A DNA stretch of 64,000 nt from Amia ocellicauda (taxonomy: Eukaryota; Chordata; Actinopteri; Amiiformes; Amiidae): contig NC_089868.1 of NCBI RefSeq assembly GCF_036373705.1, positions 12,587,020 through 12,651,019 of the forward strand, written 5' to 3'. The notes under the pieces were generated by a model. The model worked only from the letters and a program-made list of their open reading frames with translations, was not told where the DNA came from and ran no database searches. This document shows positions 53,690-64,000 of the stretch, piece after piece. The position numbers were made by a program, and so were the translations under genes. Each line of letters begins with the position of its first letter. The stretch's first letter is position 1.

Positions 53690-55065
53690 CTATACAGCTG
53701 TCTGAGTTGTGGGAAAGCAGCCCCAACTGTGAAGAGCTCCTGCATGGATTTATTCAAGCAAGTTTTGCAGGGGTAGACCACCAGATTAAGGCAGCCATTT
53801 CCATTTTTGGTCTTTTTGTCTCTAACAGCTCTGCAATTGTTGCTCATTCTTCTTGGCAAAATTGCTCAAGCTCTCTCAAGTTGGATGGGCACTGTTGGTT
53901 AAGAGCAACTTTCAAGTCTTGCTACATATTCTCAACTGGATTGACGTCTTGGCTTTGACTGGGCCGTTCTAGGACACTCAGCTTCTTCTTTTTAAACCAC
54001 TCCAGTGTAGCCTAGGTTGTGTGTTTTCCACAATTGTATGGCTGAAAAGTGAACCTTCACCCAAATCCAAGGTCTCTTGCAGACTGAAGCAGGTTTTCCT
54101 CAAGGATTTTTCTATATTTGGGTCCATCCATCATGCCCTCAATCCTGACAAGTTTCAGTCCCTGCCGATAAAAAGCTCAAGGAGATGAGTAGTGTTGTCT
54201 TCGTGCCACACATAGCGTTTTGCATTTAGGTCAAAAAATTCAATTTTGGTCTCATTTGACCAGAGAACTCTTTGCCACATCTTTGCTGTGTCTTCCACAT
54301 GCCATATGGCAAATTTGATGTGACTGATCTTCAGCAATGGCTTTCTCCGTGCCACTCTTCCATATAGCCCAGCATTGTTGAGCACCAGGGTAATATTTGT
54401 CAGTTTACCCCATTCTGTCAGTGAAACTCTGCAGCTCCACAGATTTAACATGGGCCTCTTGCTGGCATCTCTGATGACTGACCTCTGTACCCAGTCAATT
54501 AGTTTCAGCAGACAGTCTGCTCTTGACAGGCTTGTGGATGTGCCATATTCTTTCATTGTAATGGATTTAACTCTGCTCCAGGGGGATGTTCTAAGTTTGG
54601 GATATGTTTGTATAGCCCAACCCTGACTGCTGCTATCACAAAACTTTCTCTCTGGCTAGTTTTGAAAGGTCCTTGGTCTTCATGTTATGGTGGTTGCTTG
54701 TATATGCTCACTGACATAAGCTGGGGCCTTCTAGAAACTGGTGTATTCAATCTGAGATCATGTGACACTAATTGCATACAGTTGGAATCTATTCAAATAA
54801 TGATATGACTTCTGGAGGTAATTGGCTGCTCCACAGCTTATTTAAGTGTGTCATAGCAAAGGGTGTGAATACTTATGCAAGGAAGACATTTCATTTTTTT
54901 ATCTGTAGTTAATTAAAAAATATAATTCCAACATCAACATTATGTAATACTTTGTTTTGATCACTGACAGAAAATCCCATTTAAATATATTTTAGTTCCA
55001 GATTGTAACACTACAAAATGTCCAAAAGGGCTTGAATTCTTATCCAATCCATTGTACCTTTTGTT
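53690..55065 (-). mobile_element. decayed Tc1-like element
   Basis: The minus-strand order is terminal region (55065 to about 54840), transposase N-terminus, GLYGRVARRKPLL, VLWSNETKIEFFDLNAKRYV around 54260, and 3' parts to about 53700. Frames are broken throughout. The 5' side reads AATACTTATGCAAGGAAGACAT, typical of this fish Tc1 group. Exact termini are uncertain. Confidence 0.65.
54155..54556 (-). pseudogene. Tc1-like transposase fragment
   Basis: A 133-codon open stretch containing the linker to the first catalytic Asp region. The usual VLWSDETK reads VLWSNETK, so the first catalytic Asp is Asn. The frame is lost soon after YVWHED. Confidence 0.65.
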
Positions 55066-55767
55066 TTGTGTTGTGGGACAGCACCTATCCAGTCATGGAT
55101 CTGGGTGAGATACTAATATTTATATATGAGTAATATTTAAATTATATCTTATACTCATCCAACAAACCTAAACTCACTGTTTTTGAATATATATTTGACT
55201 GCATCAAATTGGACTTGCCAAAAATAAAAATGTGGAATTAATCTTTTATTTTATATTTTAGACTGTGACGGCAAACTGCCTTACAACTCCCCACAGAGGT
55301 GCGAGAACAGAGCAATTACTAAGAAGAGCAGGATTTAAAGAATGATAACTATATGGCCTTGAACTTTGGATAATGGAAGCAGATTAGGGACTTACTTGGT
55401 TGCTTTGTGTTTGTGCTTATGATTAGTGATGTGTTTAGAGAGGGACCTGTGCTATATGTGTAATTAGGCTCAACGAGGAGTAAGGGTTTGTTGTATGTTT
55501 TTTGACTGTCTGTTTATTTTGAACACCGGGAATAATAAATTGAAACAAATTCACAAAAATACATGCTGTTTTGCTGAGCCCCACCTTTCAGAGACTTTAC
55601 ATTTATATGTAAATAAGTGACTGGTTAATATGTGCCTACCGTCCACTTGCTAATCAAGCCAACCATAAACCAACGTTGGACCAACAAAGTTTCATGTCTG
55701 CAAAATGTTTGCACTTAAATGTGTTAATTATATGTTTTTTCAGTATTAATAGCACAGGCTATGCAAC

Positions 55768-55850
55768 CAGTGGCGTAGGTTTCGTTTCAGAAATGAAGGG
55801 GAAATGCATTTTCATTCCGTTGAGGGATGGGGTGGGGGGGTGAGGGATGT
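55768..55850 (+). mobile_element. possible hAT terminus
   Basis: CAGTGGCGTAGGTTTCG resembles the inverse of the hAT terminus at 20021-20035 (CAGGGGTGTAGGTTTG). No coding part nearby. Confidence 0.35.
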
Positions 55851-56046
55851 CATAGAGTGGAGGCGTTAATTCAGTCGTGAATAATGACAATGAATTAATG
55901 TATTTTTGAAGTTAAGTGTAGGGATATGCACCACCCTAAATTATGCCTATGTGTAAATGATTGCCACTCTCTCAATATTGGGGGGGATCTCACACATCAC
56001 ACACACAGAAGTCCACAACACACATTCACAGAGTTTTGCAGAATGA

Positions 56047-56047
56047 C

Positions 56048-56105
<58 letters not shown>

Positions 56106-56106
56106 G
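56047..56106. repeat. (TTA)n microsatellite
   Basis: About 20 triplets. Confidence 0.95.
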
Positions 56107-56664
56107 CTAATTTTATGATTATTTTTGCAGTGAGAGGCATGGTAATGGCCAAGAGAGTTCAGTGATGCAAAACTAACACACCTTCCATGTCAACATCTTT
56201 GTCACCTTCTTTATCATCATTGCCTGACTTTCAGTCGTCATCCTCACGAGTGACATCCCACTCTAGCTGGCTTTACCTCACTCAGTCTAAATCACACTTT
56301 TGCTGAAATTGCCCAAACAGTTCAAACACACATTTTTAATATCTGGTAGAAATGTGACCCTTAGATATGCCCCAAAGTGACCCTTCTGTGTACATTTCAT
56401 AGTCATACACAATGTATTTTGCAACATCCTGGAGTTTTAGCAAATATCAGCAAATGAATGTCATAAACGGAAATACAAAGCTACTCAAAAACACTCCATG
56501 TAATAAAGAGACATTGAAAGACTCCTGTTTAGGCAGAGGGAATACAGAAGGGTCACAATTTGTAACATACATTAAAAATTGTGGTTTCTTCTATATGGGG
56601 AAATGGGGATATGTGAAACTTCTACCTCTTTGCCCCCTTTCCTGCCTCCACCCCCCACCCTGCA

Positions 56665-59600
56665 TCAATACACACACACTTCTTGAATCGCCCCTGCCCC
56701 ACACTGATGACACACGTCCGTCTGACAGCGGAAGAGCTCCACCTTGTGCTTGAAGTGCTGGAAGGCCTTGCGTCGTTTCTTGGCAATTTTCTCATTGTCT
56801 TTCTTCCTGAAGATCTTCAGGGAATTCCCACTATACAGCTTGTCGAACACAAAGGCTTTGGGTCCGGTCCACTGCTGGAACACGTCCAAGTCAGACAGGA
56901 GGCTCTGATTGGAGTTTTCAAGACAGTCCTTGTCACAGAATGGACTGAGGGTCAAGAAGACAAGACACTGGCTCTTGTCCGCTTGAGCCATCATGAGCTT
57001 CTCCAGTACTCGGCTGTGGAGCAGCTGATGCTCAGGGGACTCCAAAGTCTTCTTGAAGTACTTTGATCTCTCGGGCACAGCCGCCACCAGCTCCTTGCTC
57101 TCATACAGGGACTTCTTCTTCAGCACCTGGGTCATTGCAGAGAGTGCGGTCATCAGGGGAGTCTGATTCTGGAGCTCCTCAGATCCCTTGCACACGCCCA
57201 CCGAAACCACCACAGCAATGGCGAACAGCTGATCTTTGGGCCTGGCATCATGGAAACAGAGATGAGAATTGGGGTGTGAACGTCAGCCATGTCTGTGAGT
57301 GTCTGAAGCGCACCTTGACATTCATAAACTGAGTTAGGGTCTGGCTCTCTCGTCGCCTCTCTCTATTTGCATCTCTCTCTCTATCTCTCTCTCTGTCTCC
57401 CACACCCTCCTTCTCTCTCTCCCTCCTTTCTTTTTGTCTCTCCTTATTTGTTCCCATTTGTCTCTCCCTTCCTCTCTCTCTCATGCTTTCTCTCAAACCC
57501 TGTGTCTTTCACTCTAGTAATCTCTGAGCTTCTGTTTTTCTCTCCTTTCCCTTTTCTATTTTTTGTTTTCCTTCTCACTCCATTTCACTCCCTCGTTCGT
57601 TCAAGACAAAATCAAATTAGCTGTGCTACTGCAATTTCCCCTTTGCTTTCGAGAAAATAAACATAAAATACTCACTTTGCAATGTTCTTGCTCTTGGCAG
57701 TTTTTGGCAGCTTGCTGTGATACATGGGAGCGGGAGACAGAACATAAAACCATTTCAAGTTACATCAATACATCCCCATCAATTTGACCCGCCGACATTT
57801 GGTCCCCATGACAATTCACTACTGCAACAATTCGTTCCCGCAGCAATTCGTCCCCACAACAATTTACCAGATTAGCCTACTATACACAAAACAATCCAAG
57901 TCTGAGGATTATAATCAGTAGACCCGTTCGCAACATGGAATAAACATAAGTCATATGAGCACACCTCAGCACACAGAGTGCAGAAAAAATCACGACAAAA
58001 ATAAGGAATCTCTTGCTTCCATAATACACAACGGTCGCGTTTGTGTAGCACAGATTTCCGCAGCACAGTTCTGCACAGAAATTCAGAGATGTTCGTTCTT
58101 CGAGTGCTGCTCCGTGACATCACAAAGCCCCACCCACAGAAATCTTTGCAGGGTTTTAGGAAGACATTTTTCAATGAGGTGCAAGTGATGTCAGACAGAG
58201 CGCAGCCACGAGTTGATGAAGCTTGGATTTGATACAAAGGAGTAATCAAGACTTTGCAAGGATGTCTGGGAAAGGATAGGAATATATAATGATGGCAAGG
58301 GCAGGTGTAACTGGGTGTGTAGAAAGATGGCTGAAATGGGATGATTAAGGTGAAGGTGAACAACAATCCATGGGGAGATGGGATCAGGGATGGTGACCTA
58401 TTCTTTTATCTTTCTATTTTGCCCTCTCTCCCCCACTCCCTCCATTTCTCCCTCTGCTTCTCTTCTCCTCTCTCCCCCTCCCTTCCTCTTACGTTCCTCA
58501 CATTGCCACTCCTGTCACACACTGTCTCTTTCTATCCCTCCCTCGCTTTTAGTTTCTCTCTCCCTCTCCATCCCCCACTCACCTTCTCAACTGAGCAACA
58601 ATTTTAGAAAGGGCAGTGGGGTCCACTCCATCCCCCGCCCCTGCTTCAGTAACCTCTCCTCCATCTGCCTTGTCCTGATCCTCCTCTTTCTCAGCCACAT
58701 CCTCTGGCGCCTGATCATCCTGCGCAAAGCTCCGCCCCCCCAGGCACAGCAAAACAACACACAAAGCAAATCTCTGGAGGTGAGAGAATGGACAATTATA
58801 GAAAAAATAATACAATTACACCAATATGCAACCAAAAAATTAATGTAATATATGGTAAAAATATTTGCTTTTTATATATATTACAGAAGAAAAAGTATGT
58901 TTTAAGTGAAAGTAATTGCTGACAAATGCAAATAAACCTCTCTGAAATGTGTTAATATTTACCTTAGAACAATGGTTCTCTTTCATAGACCCGGGGACCC
59001 CCCTTTGTATGAGAGAGAACCCCTGACAACTCTGTGCTGAATGGGGTCATATATACATTGAAATTCATGCCAGTAATTCATCTCAGAATAATCAATTCTG
59101 GAATCTATTCTGTTTTTTTAATCATATGGATTGGACTCCAGCACTATATTGATCTTGAAATCGATATGAATATTTTTAGTAATTGATAAAAAGCAGACAC
59201 AATGAGAGTGCAAAAAGCTTTAATTAATTAATACAAACCATTACATACATTAAAATTCCCAAAATACTTGGGTATTGCATTACAGGATTTAGCCGATTTG
59301 TTGCGTCATAATGAAATACTAATCACACGTTAAACTGTACAAGCTTAATTCAGTCACTACCATTGCGCTCAATGTAAAACATTCAAGACAATAAATATTG
59401 GTAAAGGATTCTTGCCTTCTAAGCGAAGTGATTCGTTTATATTTACACCAATCAGCCATAACATTATGACCACCTGCCTAATATTGTGTAGGTCCCCCTT
59501 TTGCTGCCAAAAGAGCCCTGACCCATCGAGGCATGGACTCCACTAGACCTCTGAAGGTGTGCTGTGGTATCTGGCACCAAGACGTTAGCAGCAGATCCTG

Positions 59601-60415
59601 TAAGCTGCGAGGTGGGGCCTCCATGGATCGGACTTGTTTGTCCAGCACATCTCACAGATGCTCGATTGGATTTGGGGAATACCCCAAAAGAGCTGCAGTT
59701 TTGGAGATGCTCTGACCCAGTCGTGTAGCCAACACAATTTGGACCTCGTCAAAGTTGCTCAGATCCTTACGATTGCCCATTTTTCCTGCTACTAACACAT
59801 CAACTTTGAGGACAAAATGTTCACTTGCTGCCTAATATATCCCACCAACTGACAGGTGCCATGATAACGAGATTATCAGTGTTATTCACTTCACCTGTCA
59901 GTGGTCATAATGTTATGGCTGATCGGTGTATGTATTTTATTAAGTGTTGATAAAATGAAACATTCACACATTCATACACTTTAACATTATTTTTACAGAT
60001 TTCAATTTTAATTAGTGTATCTGATATGCAAGAAAACGGTATAGCTGTAGCTTTAAGTTTCTAATAGAATTCATCTGCTTATTATTATGTACTGTATATG
60101 TGTGTAATAAACTGAGCTTTATTTAAGTTTACATAATTGTTTAATTGGTTTGTAGCCAACCACATAATCCAACAATAATAAAATCTTGATAAAGTCTTGC
60201 ATGTAGCCCCAGAATAGTTTTAATAGTTATTTTGATATTACACATGTATGTGTGTATATTTGTATTTTCTTAATATTAATGATACAATATTATCATTACT
60301 AATACTATTACAATACTACCAATACTAATGATGATAACAATAATAATATCAAGACTACTAATAGTGTTATAACCAGATGGCTTGTTGATTCAGTGGCTCT
60401 GTCAATACTCACCAT
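56665..60415 (-). CDS. secreted deaminase-like protein, 269 aa
   Basis: Coding exons on the minus strand: ATG at 60413-60415 (last codon of exon 1, donor ATG|GTGAGT), 58583-58773, 57676-57714 and 56665-57241. Sizes 3+191+39+577 give 810 nt with matching phases. Residues 1-18 (MRFALCVVLLCLGGRSFA) form a signal peptide, followed by an acidic linker to about residue 50. The folded part begins PKDQLFAIAVVVSVG (79 on). It holds His153 in H-S-R, then P178-F-C180-DKD-C184 in FLTLSPFCDKDC, GPKAFVFDKLY, and a C-terminal Cys cluster (Cys250, 255, 258, 267). Order and spacing suggest a zinc deaminase-like fold and recall an uncharacterised fish family. However, the catalytic Glu of HxE is Arg and PCxxC is altered, so enzymatic activity is doubtful. 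A Cys-rich secreted protein of other fold is the alternative. Confidence 0.65.
57360..57600. repeat. polypyrimidine (CTCT) tract in intron
   Basis: CTCTCT/CCCTCC-rich low complexity in intron 3 of the deaminase-like gene. Similar tracts are at 58400-58575 and 60540-60725. Confidence 0.8.
57788..57868. repeat. short tandem CAATTCRTCCC repeat
   Basis: Five irregular copies (GACATTTGGTCCCC, GACAATTCACTAC, CAACAATTCGTTCCC, CAGCAATTCGTCCCC, CAACAATTTACC) of the motif also found at 34622-34690. Confidence 0.6.
58028..58105. mobile_element. MITE fragment related to 41139-41272
   Basis: GCGTTTGTGTAGCACAGATTTCCGC matches one arm of the element at 41.1 kb. The other arm is degraded. Confidence 0.4.
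59444..59930. mobile_element. Tc1 element, internally deleted, TA-flanked
   Basis: The terminal inverted repeats ACACCAATCAGCCATAACAT and ATGTTATGGCTGATCGGTGT are bounded by TA at each end. The interior keeps the family's start and end segments but jumps near 59680, so the transposase middle is gone. The fragment at 33098-33195 comes from the part deleted here. Confidence 0.8.
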
Positions 60416-60459
60416 TGCTGTGTTGTCTTCGGGTCTGTATCTTGCCGTACGGCTGTATC

Positions 60460-60510
60460 TGGTGTCAGTATTCTGTAGAGTGGGAACCAACACAGGGTTA
60501 TTATAGTGGA
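60460..60510 (-). promoter_or_regulatory. TATA box and start region of the deaminase-like gene
   Basis: On the minus strand TATAATAA at 60498-60505 precedes the ATG by about 85 bp. With usual spacing, transcription would start near 60470, giving a 5' UTR of about 55 nt and an exon 1 ending with ATG. Inference from spacing only. Confidence 0.4.
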
Positions 60511-60514
60511 GTCA

Positions 60515-62590
60515 GAGGGAAGAAAAGACTTGTCCTGCCTCTCTCTCTGTTTGACAGCCCCTCCCTCCTTCCATCTGTCTCTCTCTGTGGGTCTCACTCA
60601 CGGGCGAGGGTATTAATATTGCCTCCTGTGCATGTTCCTGTCCTTAGTTATTCCCACTCCACTCCAAATCTCACTCTCTCCCTTTTATGGTCTCTCTCAC
60701 TCCCTCTCTCTGTCTCACTCTCTTTTATTATTAATATTATTATATTTCTTATCCAGGGCAACCATATATCACATTATTTACATACATTAATAAAGTAGCT
60801 TAATATGCAGAAAGATCCCATTTGACCAGACAATACTTGATCTCTTTGGACCCTTGCATTAAATAAGTAAAATTGCTTTGCATGTGCCAGACAGAGAGAT
60901 GGAGCTGAATAGATAGAAAGGAGTGCGATAGAGAGAAAAACAAATAGAGCTCCAGAGAGAGGAGTGAACAGATAAACATACAGAGAGATAGAGTGAAAGA
61001 CCTACAGAGAGGACTTTATTTGAGTTCTGTCTTATCAGGCTAATTTATGAAACAATGAACAGTGAGGCTCACTTAATCACTTTTTTACTTAATTGCTTGT
61101 ATTGACTATTCATTGCTATTCTTTTTGGCTCATTCACTTGTGTTATTTTCATTTGTATCATTATTATTATCAGTATTAATTATCATTAAGGTGTGCATTT
61201 TATTTTACTCTGTGTTTCAATAATTATTTAATTGTTCACTTGTATATTTTCCTTTGAACATCACCTGCTCCCCACGCTCTGCCTGTTAACGCACCTGCTC
61301 CCCGACACTCCGAGAGAGGTTTAGCCCTATAAAAAGAGGGCTGGAGCAGGACAAAGGAGATTTGACCTCTGATTGCAAGCACAAGCCCGAGCACGAGCAC
61401 AAGCACTAGCTCCAGAGAGGGGACGCTGGACCTGAGCACGGGAGTTCTTTGAAGGACTGAAATGGCATAATTGCATTGGAAGGATCCCTAGAACAGAAGA
61501 CTGTGGAAAGTTGATTATACTGGCTTATTTGGCAATCACTCTTGTTTACATAGACCTGTGATAAAAACAAGAAATGAGAACTGAGATGATGTGAAATGTA
61601 GCAAAACATAACTTTTTATACATTTCCAGTCTGTTGCTGAGGTCTCTGGTATCTTCTCCCCAGCATAGCAACCCCATCTCTCCTCTTATAAAGACATTAT
61701 AATATTATACTATATTCCAACAAAGGCACATTCTATACACCTACCTGGTGTGGTTTGTCTTCCAGCCTTCCCTTACGTGGTGGTGTGGGTCCAGTGGTGC
61801 AGTGGCTCCCCTGAGGAGAATACAGTCAGTCAAGGCAAGGGGCGCAGACAGCACAAGTGAAGGACACTGCCTTGCCTGTGCCTGGCTGTATCCAGCGACC
61901 GGCCCTGGAGGCCATGCTGGTAAAGAGGAGGAAGACCACGGAGCGCAGCTGCTGGGAGATAAGCAAATTCTGTTCAGGACAGTGCTATTATTTTATTTTT
62001 CTCTTCTTTTGAGAATTTAGGAGGGCGAGTTTGTATTAGGATTAGGGGGATGCTTTTGTAGTTTTTAGGATTAGTTAGAGCAGACATAACTTTTATCTTT
62101 TAGGAACAGTTTTTATATTTCATTTTAGAGCCCAGTGAATTTAAGGCTGTTTAGAATAGAATCATAATTTGGTTCTCCCTGGATATATCTATACCATTCA
62201 TAGAGTATCCTTGCCTTGTCTCTGAAAGTGAATACTGTCATCAATAAATTCTGTTCACATGCCCGGCACACAGACAACAGGGTAAAGTGTAAAGTGTGTC
62301 GAAGCTGCATGTGGAGAGCGTACATTTAGATGGTGTTTGAGGTCCCTTCTCATTAAGTACTAGGCGTGCCGTAGTCGGCTCATTAGTGCACGGGTGCCAT
62401 CTCCAGCTGTAGACCCGGTGACATACCTTTATCATACAAAATGGTATGGCACAAATCACAACGGACAGGAGAAGGGAGAGAGAAAGTGGGGGAGGTCTAA
62501 GTGAGGTGCAGAGGGGTGTGTTTCAGGGAGAGGGAGTGGGTGAGAGAGAAATAAACGTACTCAGATCTTTCATTTGAAACATTTAGTTAA
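60515..62590. other. intergenic with CT-rich and purine-rich tracts
   Basis: Includes a polypyrimidine tract at 60540-60725, GAGA-rich sequence at 60890-61010, and a GC-richer block at 61240-61450 with CCTATAAAAAGAGGG, possibly another LTR or a cryptic promoter. No exon supported. Confidence 0.35.
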
Positions 62591-62594
62591 TAGT

Positions 62595-63345
62595 TTATGC
62601 TCTGCCTTACAAAAGTATTCAGACCCTCTCACAGTATTCACATTTTGTGGCTTTAAAGCTTGCAGTCAGAACACTTTGAAGTAGGCATTAATGTGTGTTA
62701 TATACACAGTCTTCTCCACACATTCAAAGCAAAAATAGAAATAAGTAGAGACTTCATATAAAAATAAATCAGGATTGCACAAGTATTCTAATTATTCTAA
62801 GTATTCTAAATTAATTTAGATGGCCATAAGAAGCCACATAATTAGTTATTGGCATCTGTCTGTGTGCAAATTGTAGTTCTCATGATGTCAGAATACAAAC
62901 CCCTGTCTCTGTGAGGTTCCTCAGTCAGGAAATAAATTTTAAGTCTCAACCATAAAGGCAAGGCAAGTCAGGGATAAAATAATTTTAAATCATCAAGAAA
63001 TGGAAGGTGCATTGTACCACCTAGCCACTGTCTAGATCAGACCATCCCTTTAAACTGAGCAGCTGGGCAAGGAGGAAACTGGTGAGGGATGTAACTTTGA
63101 GGGTAAAGACAGTTTTGAAAGAACTACAGAGTTCAATGGCTGAGATAAATGAAAAAAATGTGAATCAGTCAACAATATCCAGAACACTTCACAAAAACTA
63201 GCCTGTATTGTAGGCCTTATCTTACTCTTATGTCTTCAGTTTGAGCATTAAAGTGTTGGATACAATAATGTTTATGAATCATTTTGTAACTTCACAAAAT
63301 GGGACAGCATAGGAACGGTCTAAACACGTTTGCAAGACACTGCAT
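62595..63345 (+). mobile_element. decayed Tc1-like element
   Basis: The ends read ACAAAAGTATTCAGACCCTC on the left and GTTTGCAAGACACTGCATA on the right. Around 63066-63150 the plus strand encodes ARRKLVRDVTLRVKTVLKEL, matching the second helix-turn-helix of the Tc1 group seen at 53.7-55.1 kb. Only the N-terminal third remains. Confidence 0.55.
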
Positions 63346-63534
63346 ATAAGTGAGTGAGTGAGACAGGAGGTACACAAGATGGTTGTGCTTTACAATTAAA
63401 ATAGTCTGTGAATATGTGCCGTGGGAGGTAGTGTCACGAGCAGGGCATGACTGGCCTTAATCACTTGATTATTTAATTATTGATTGTTGGGGTTTTCCTT
63501 CTTGTGGCCACTCCCAGATACGCAACCTGAAAAA

Positions 63535-63576
63535 ATAAATCTTGTAAATCGCCCTGGATAAGGGCGTCTTCCAAGA

Positions 63577-63632
<56 letters not shown>
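63535..63632 (+). mobile_element. SINE/L2-type tail with (ATA)n
   Basis: TTGTAAATCGCCCTGGATAA then GGGCGTCTTCCAAGAAATAA is the standard 3' tail shared by fish L2-mobilised SINEs, ending in a microsatellite (63579-63632). Confidence 0.7.
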
Positions 63633-63634
<2 letters not shown>

Positions 63635-63818
63635 GATGAGACATTATTATTTCAATTTGCACAATAATAACTACTTCTGTCAAGGGACATTACCTACTTC
63701 GATTTCCTTGTGATTCCTGGTCAGTCAGCGTGGTGCCAGTCCGGGTTTTGCCTGGCCCAAACAGCTACCGTCCTTGGAGGGTCTATAGATTAAGCACGTT
63801 CTGCAGCAGGCATCTCAC

Positions 63819-64000
63819 CAGGGGCAATTCGAGAATTTTGAAAATTGCGGGGGCCATAAGGGGGAAATGAGTCCATCCCTGAGCATTTGTTCAGTGCAAG
63901 AGGGAATGGTATTAGTGAACAAAATAGGGTCCCCTTAATGTGCAAAAATAAAGAATATGCCTCATTGGACAGAATGGGTACACAACCCCCCCAAAATCAC
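63819..64000 (+). mobile_element. hAT-like left terminus (runs off window)
   Basis: CAGGGGCAATTCGAGAATTT followed by GCGGGGGCCATAAGGGGG resembles the starts of hAT elements. The element continues beyond the window. Confidence 0.35.

Noticed and set aside
56683-57066. 127-codon plus ORF
   Set aside because: Antisense shadow of exon 4 of the deaminase-like gene; the minus strand has the splice-consistent reading.
58378-58848. 156-codon plus ORF
   Set aside because: It is antisense to exon 2 of the deaminase-like gene and extends through a polypyrimidine tract.
61240-61450. TATA-containing GC-richer block as a promoter
   Set aside because: CCTATAAAAAGAGGG is present, but no exon, CpG island or LTR ends could be fixed around it.

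Overview
The window is nuclear DNA of a ray-finned fish. Genes are short exons with GT/AG borders inside AT-rich introns. Most of the rest is decayed mobile DNA: Tc1/mariner copies, hAT copies, solo LTRs, fold-back elements, tRNA-derived SINEs, LINE scraps, micro- and minisatellites. Several repeats resemble families common in fishes; the species cannot be fixed from this window.

The main gene content is a minus-strand array of protein kinase N (PKN)-like genes. Copy 1 (2046-6397, 11 coding exons, 458 aa) and copy 3 (36988-40251, 9 coding exons, 403 aa) can be spliced into complete open reading frames. Each encodes a PKN-type AGC kinase domain and C-terminal tail, but the long HR1/C2 regulatory half of classical PKNs is replaced by a short N-terminus with a basic-flanked hydrophobic stretch. 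Copy 2 (about 25069-26983) is a wrecked duplicate of copy 1: internal exons are deleted, a donor site is lost, a 23-bp deletion breaks the last exon, and a truncated Tc1 element replaces its 5' end. Duplicated flanking DNA (490-810 and 24407-24740) shows that copies 1 and 2 arose by segmental duplication. Both intact copies have an upstream segment containing a perfect CRE (TGACGTCA).

Between copies 2 and 3 lies a four-exon piece of a CLCA gene (28735-31526, minus). It keeps the HEWAH metal site and the VWA MIDAS motif, carries a one-base frameshift, and has one solo LTR in an intron and another just beyond its last exon.

At 56665-60415 (minus) a four-exon gene assembles into a 269-aa secreted protein with a divergent deaminase-like zinc-motif region. 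Its ATG is the last codon of exon 1 and its signal peptide starts with exon 2.

Other coding-like remnants are a ZMYM1-like hAT transposase (17885-20035), a SAMD3-like fragment (20092-21510, minus), Tc1 transposases at several sites, a LINE ORF1 zinc-knuckle piece (51740-52055), LINE reverse-transcriptase pieces, and three unassigned exon-like ORFs. The region 7650-17700 and much of 42-56 kb hold no gene I can support.
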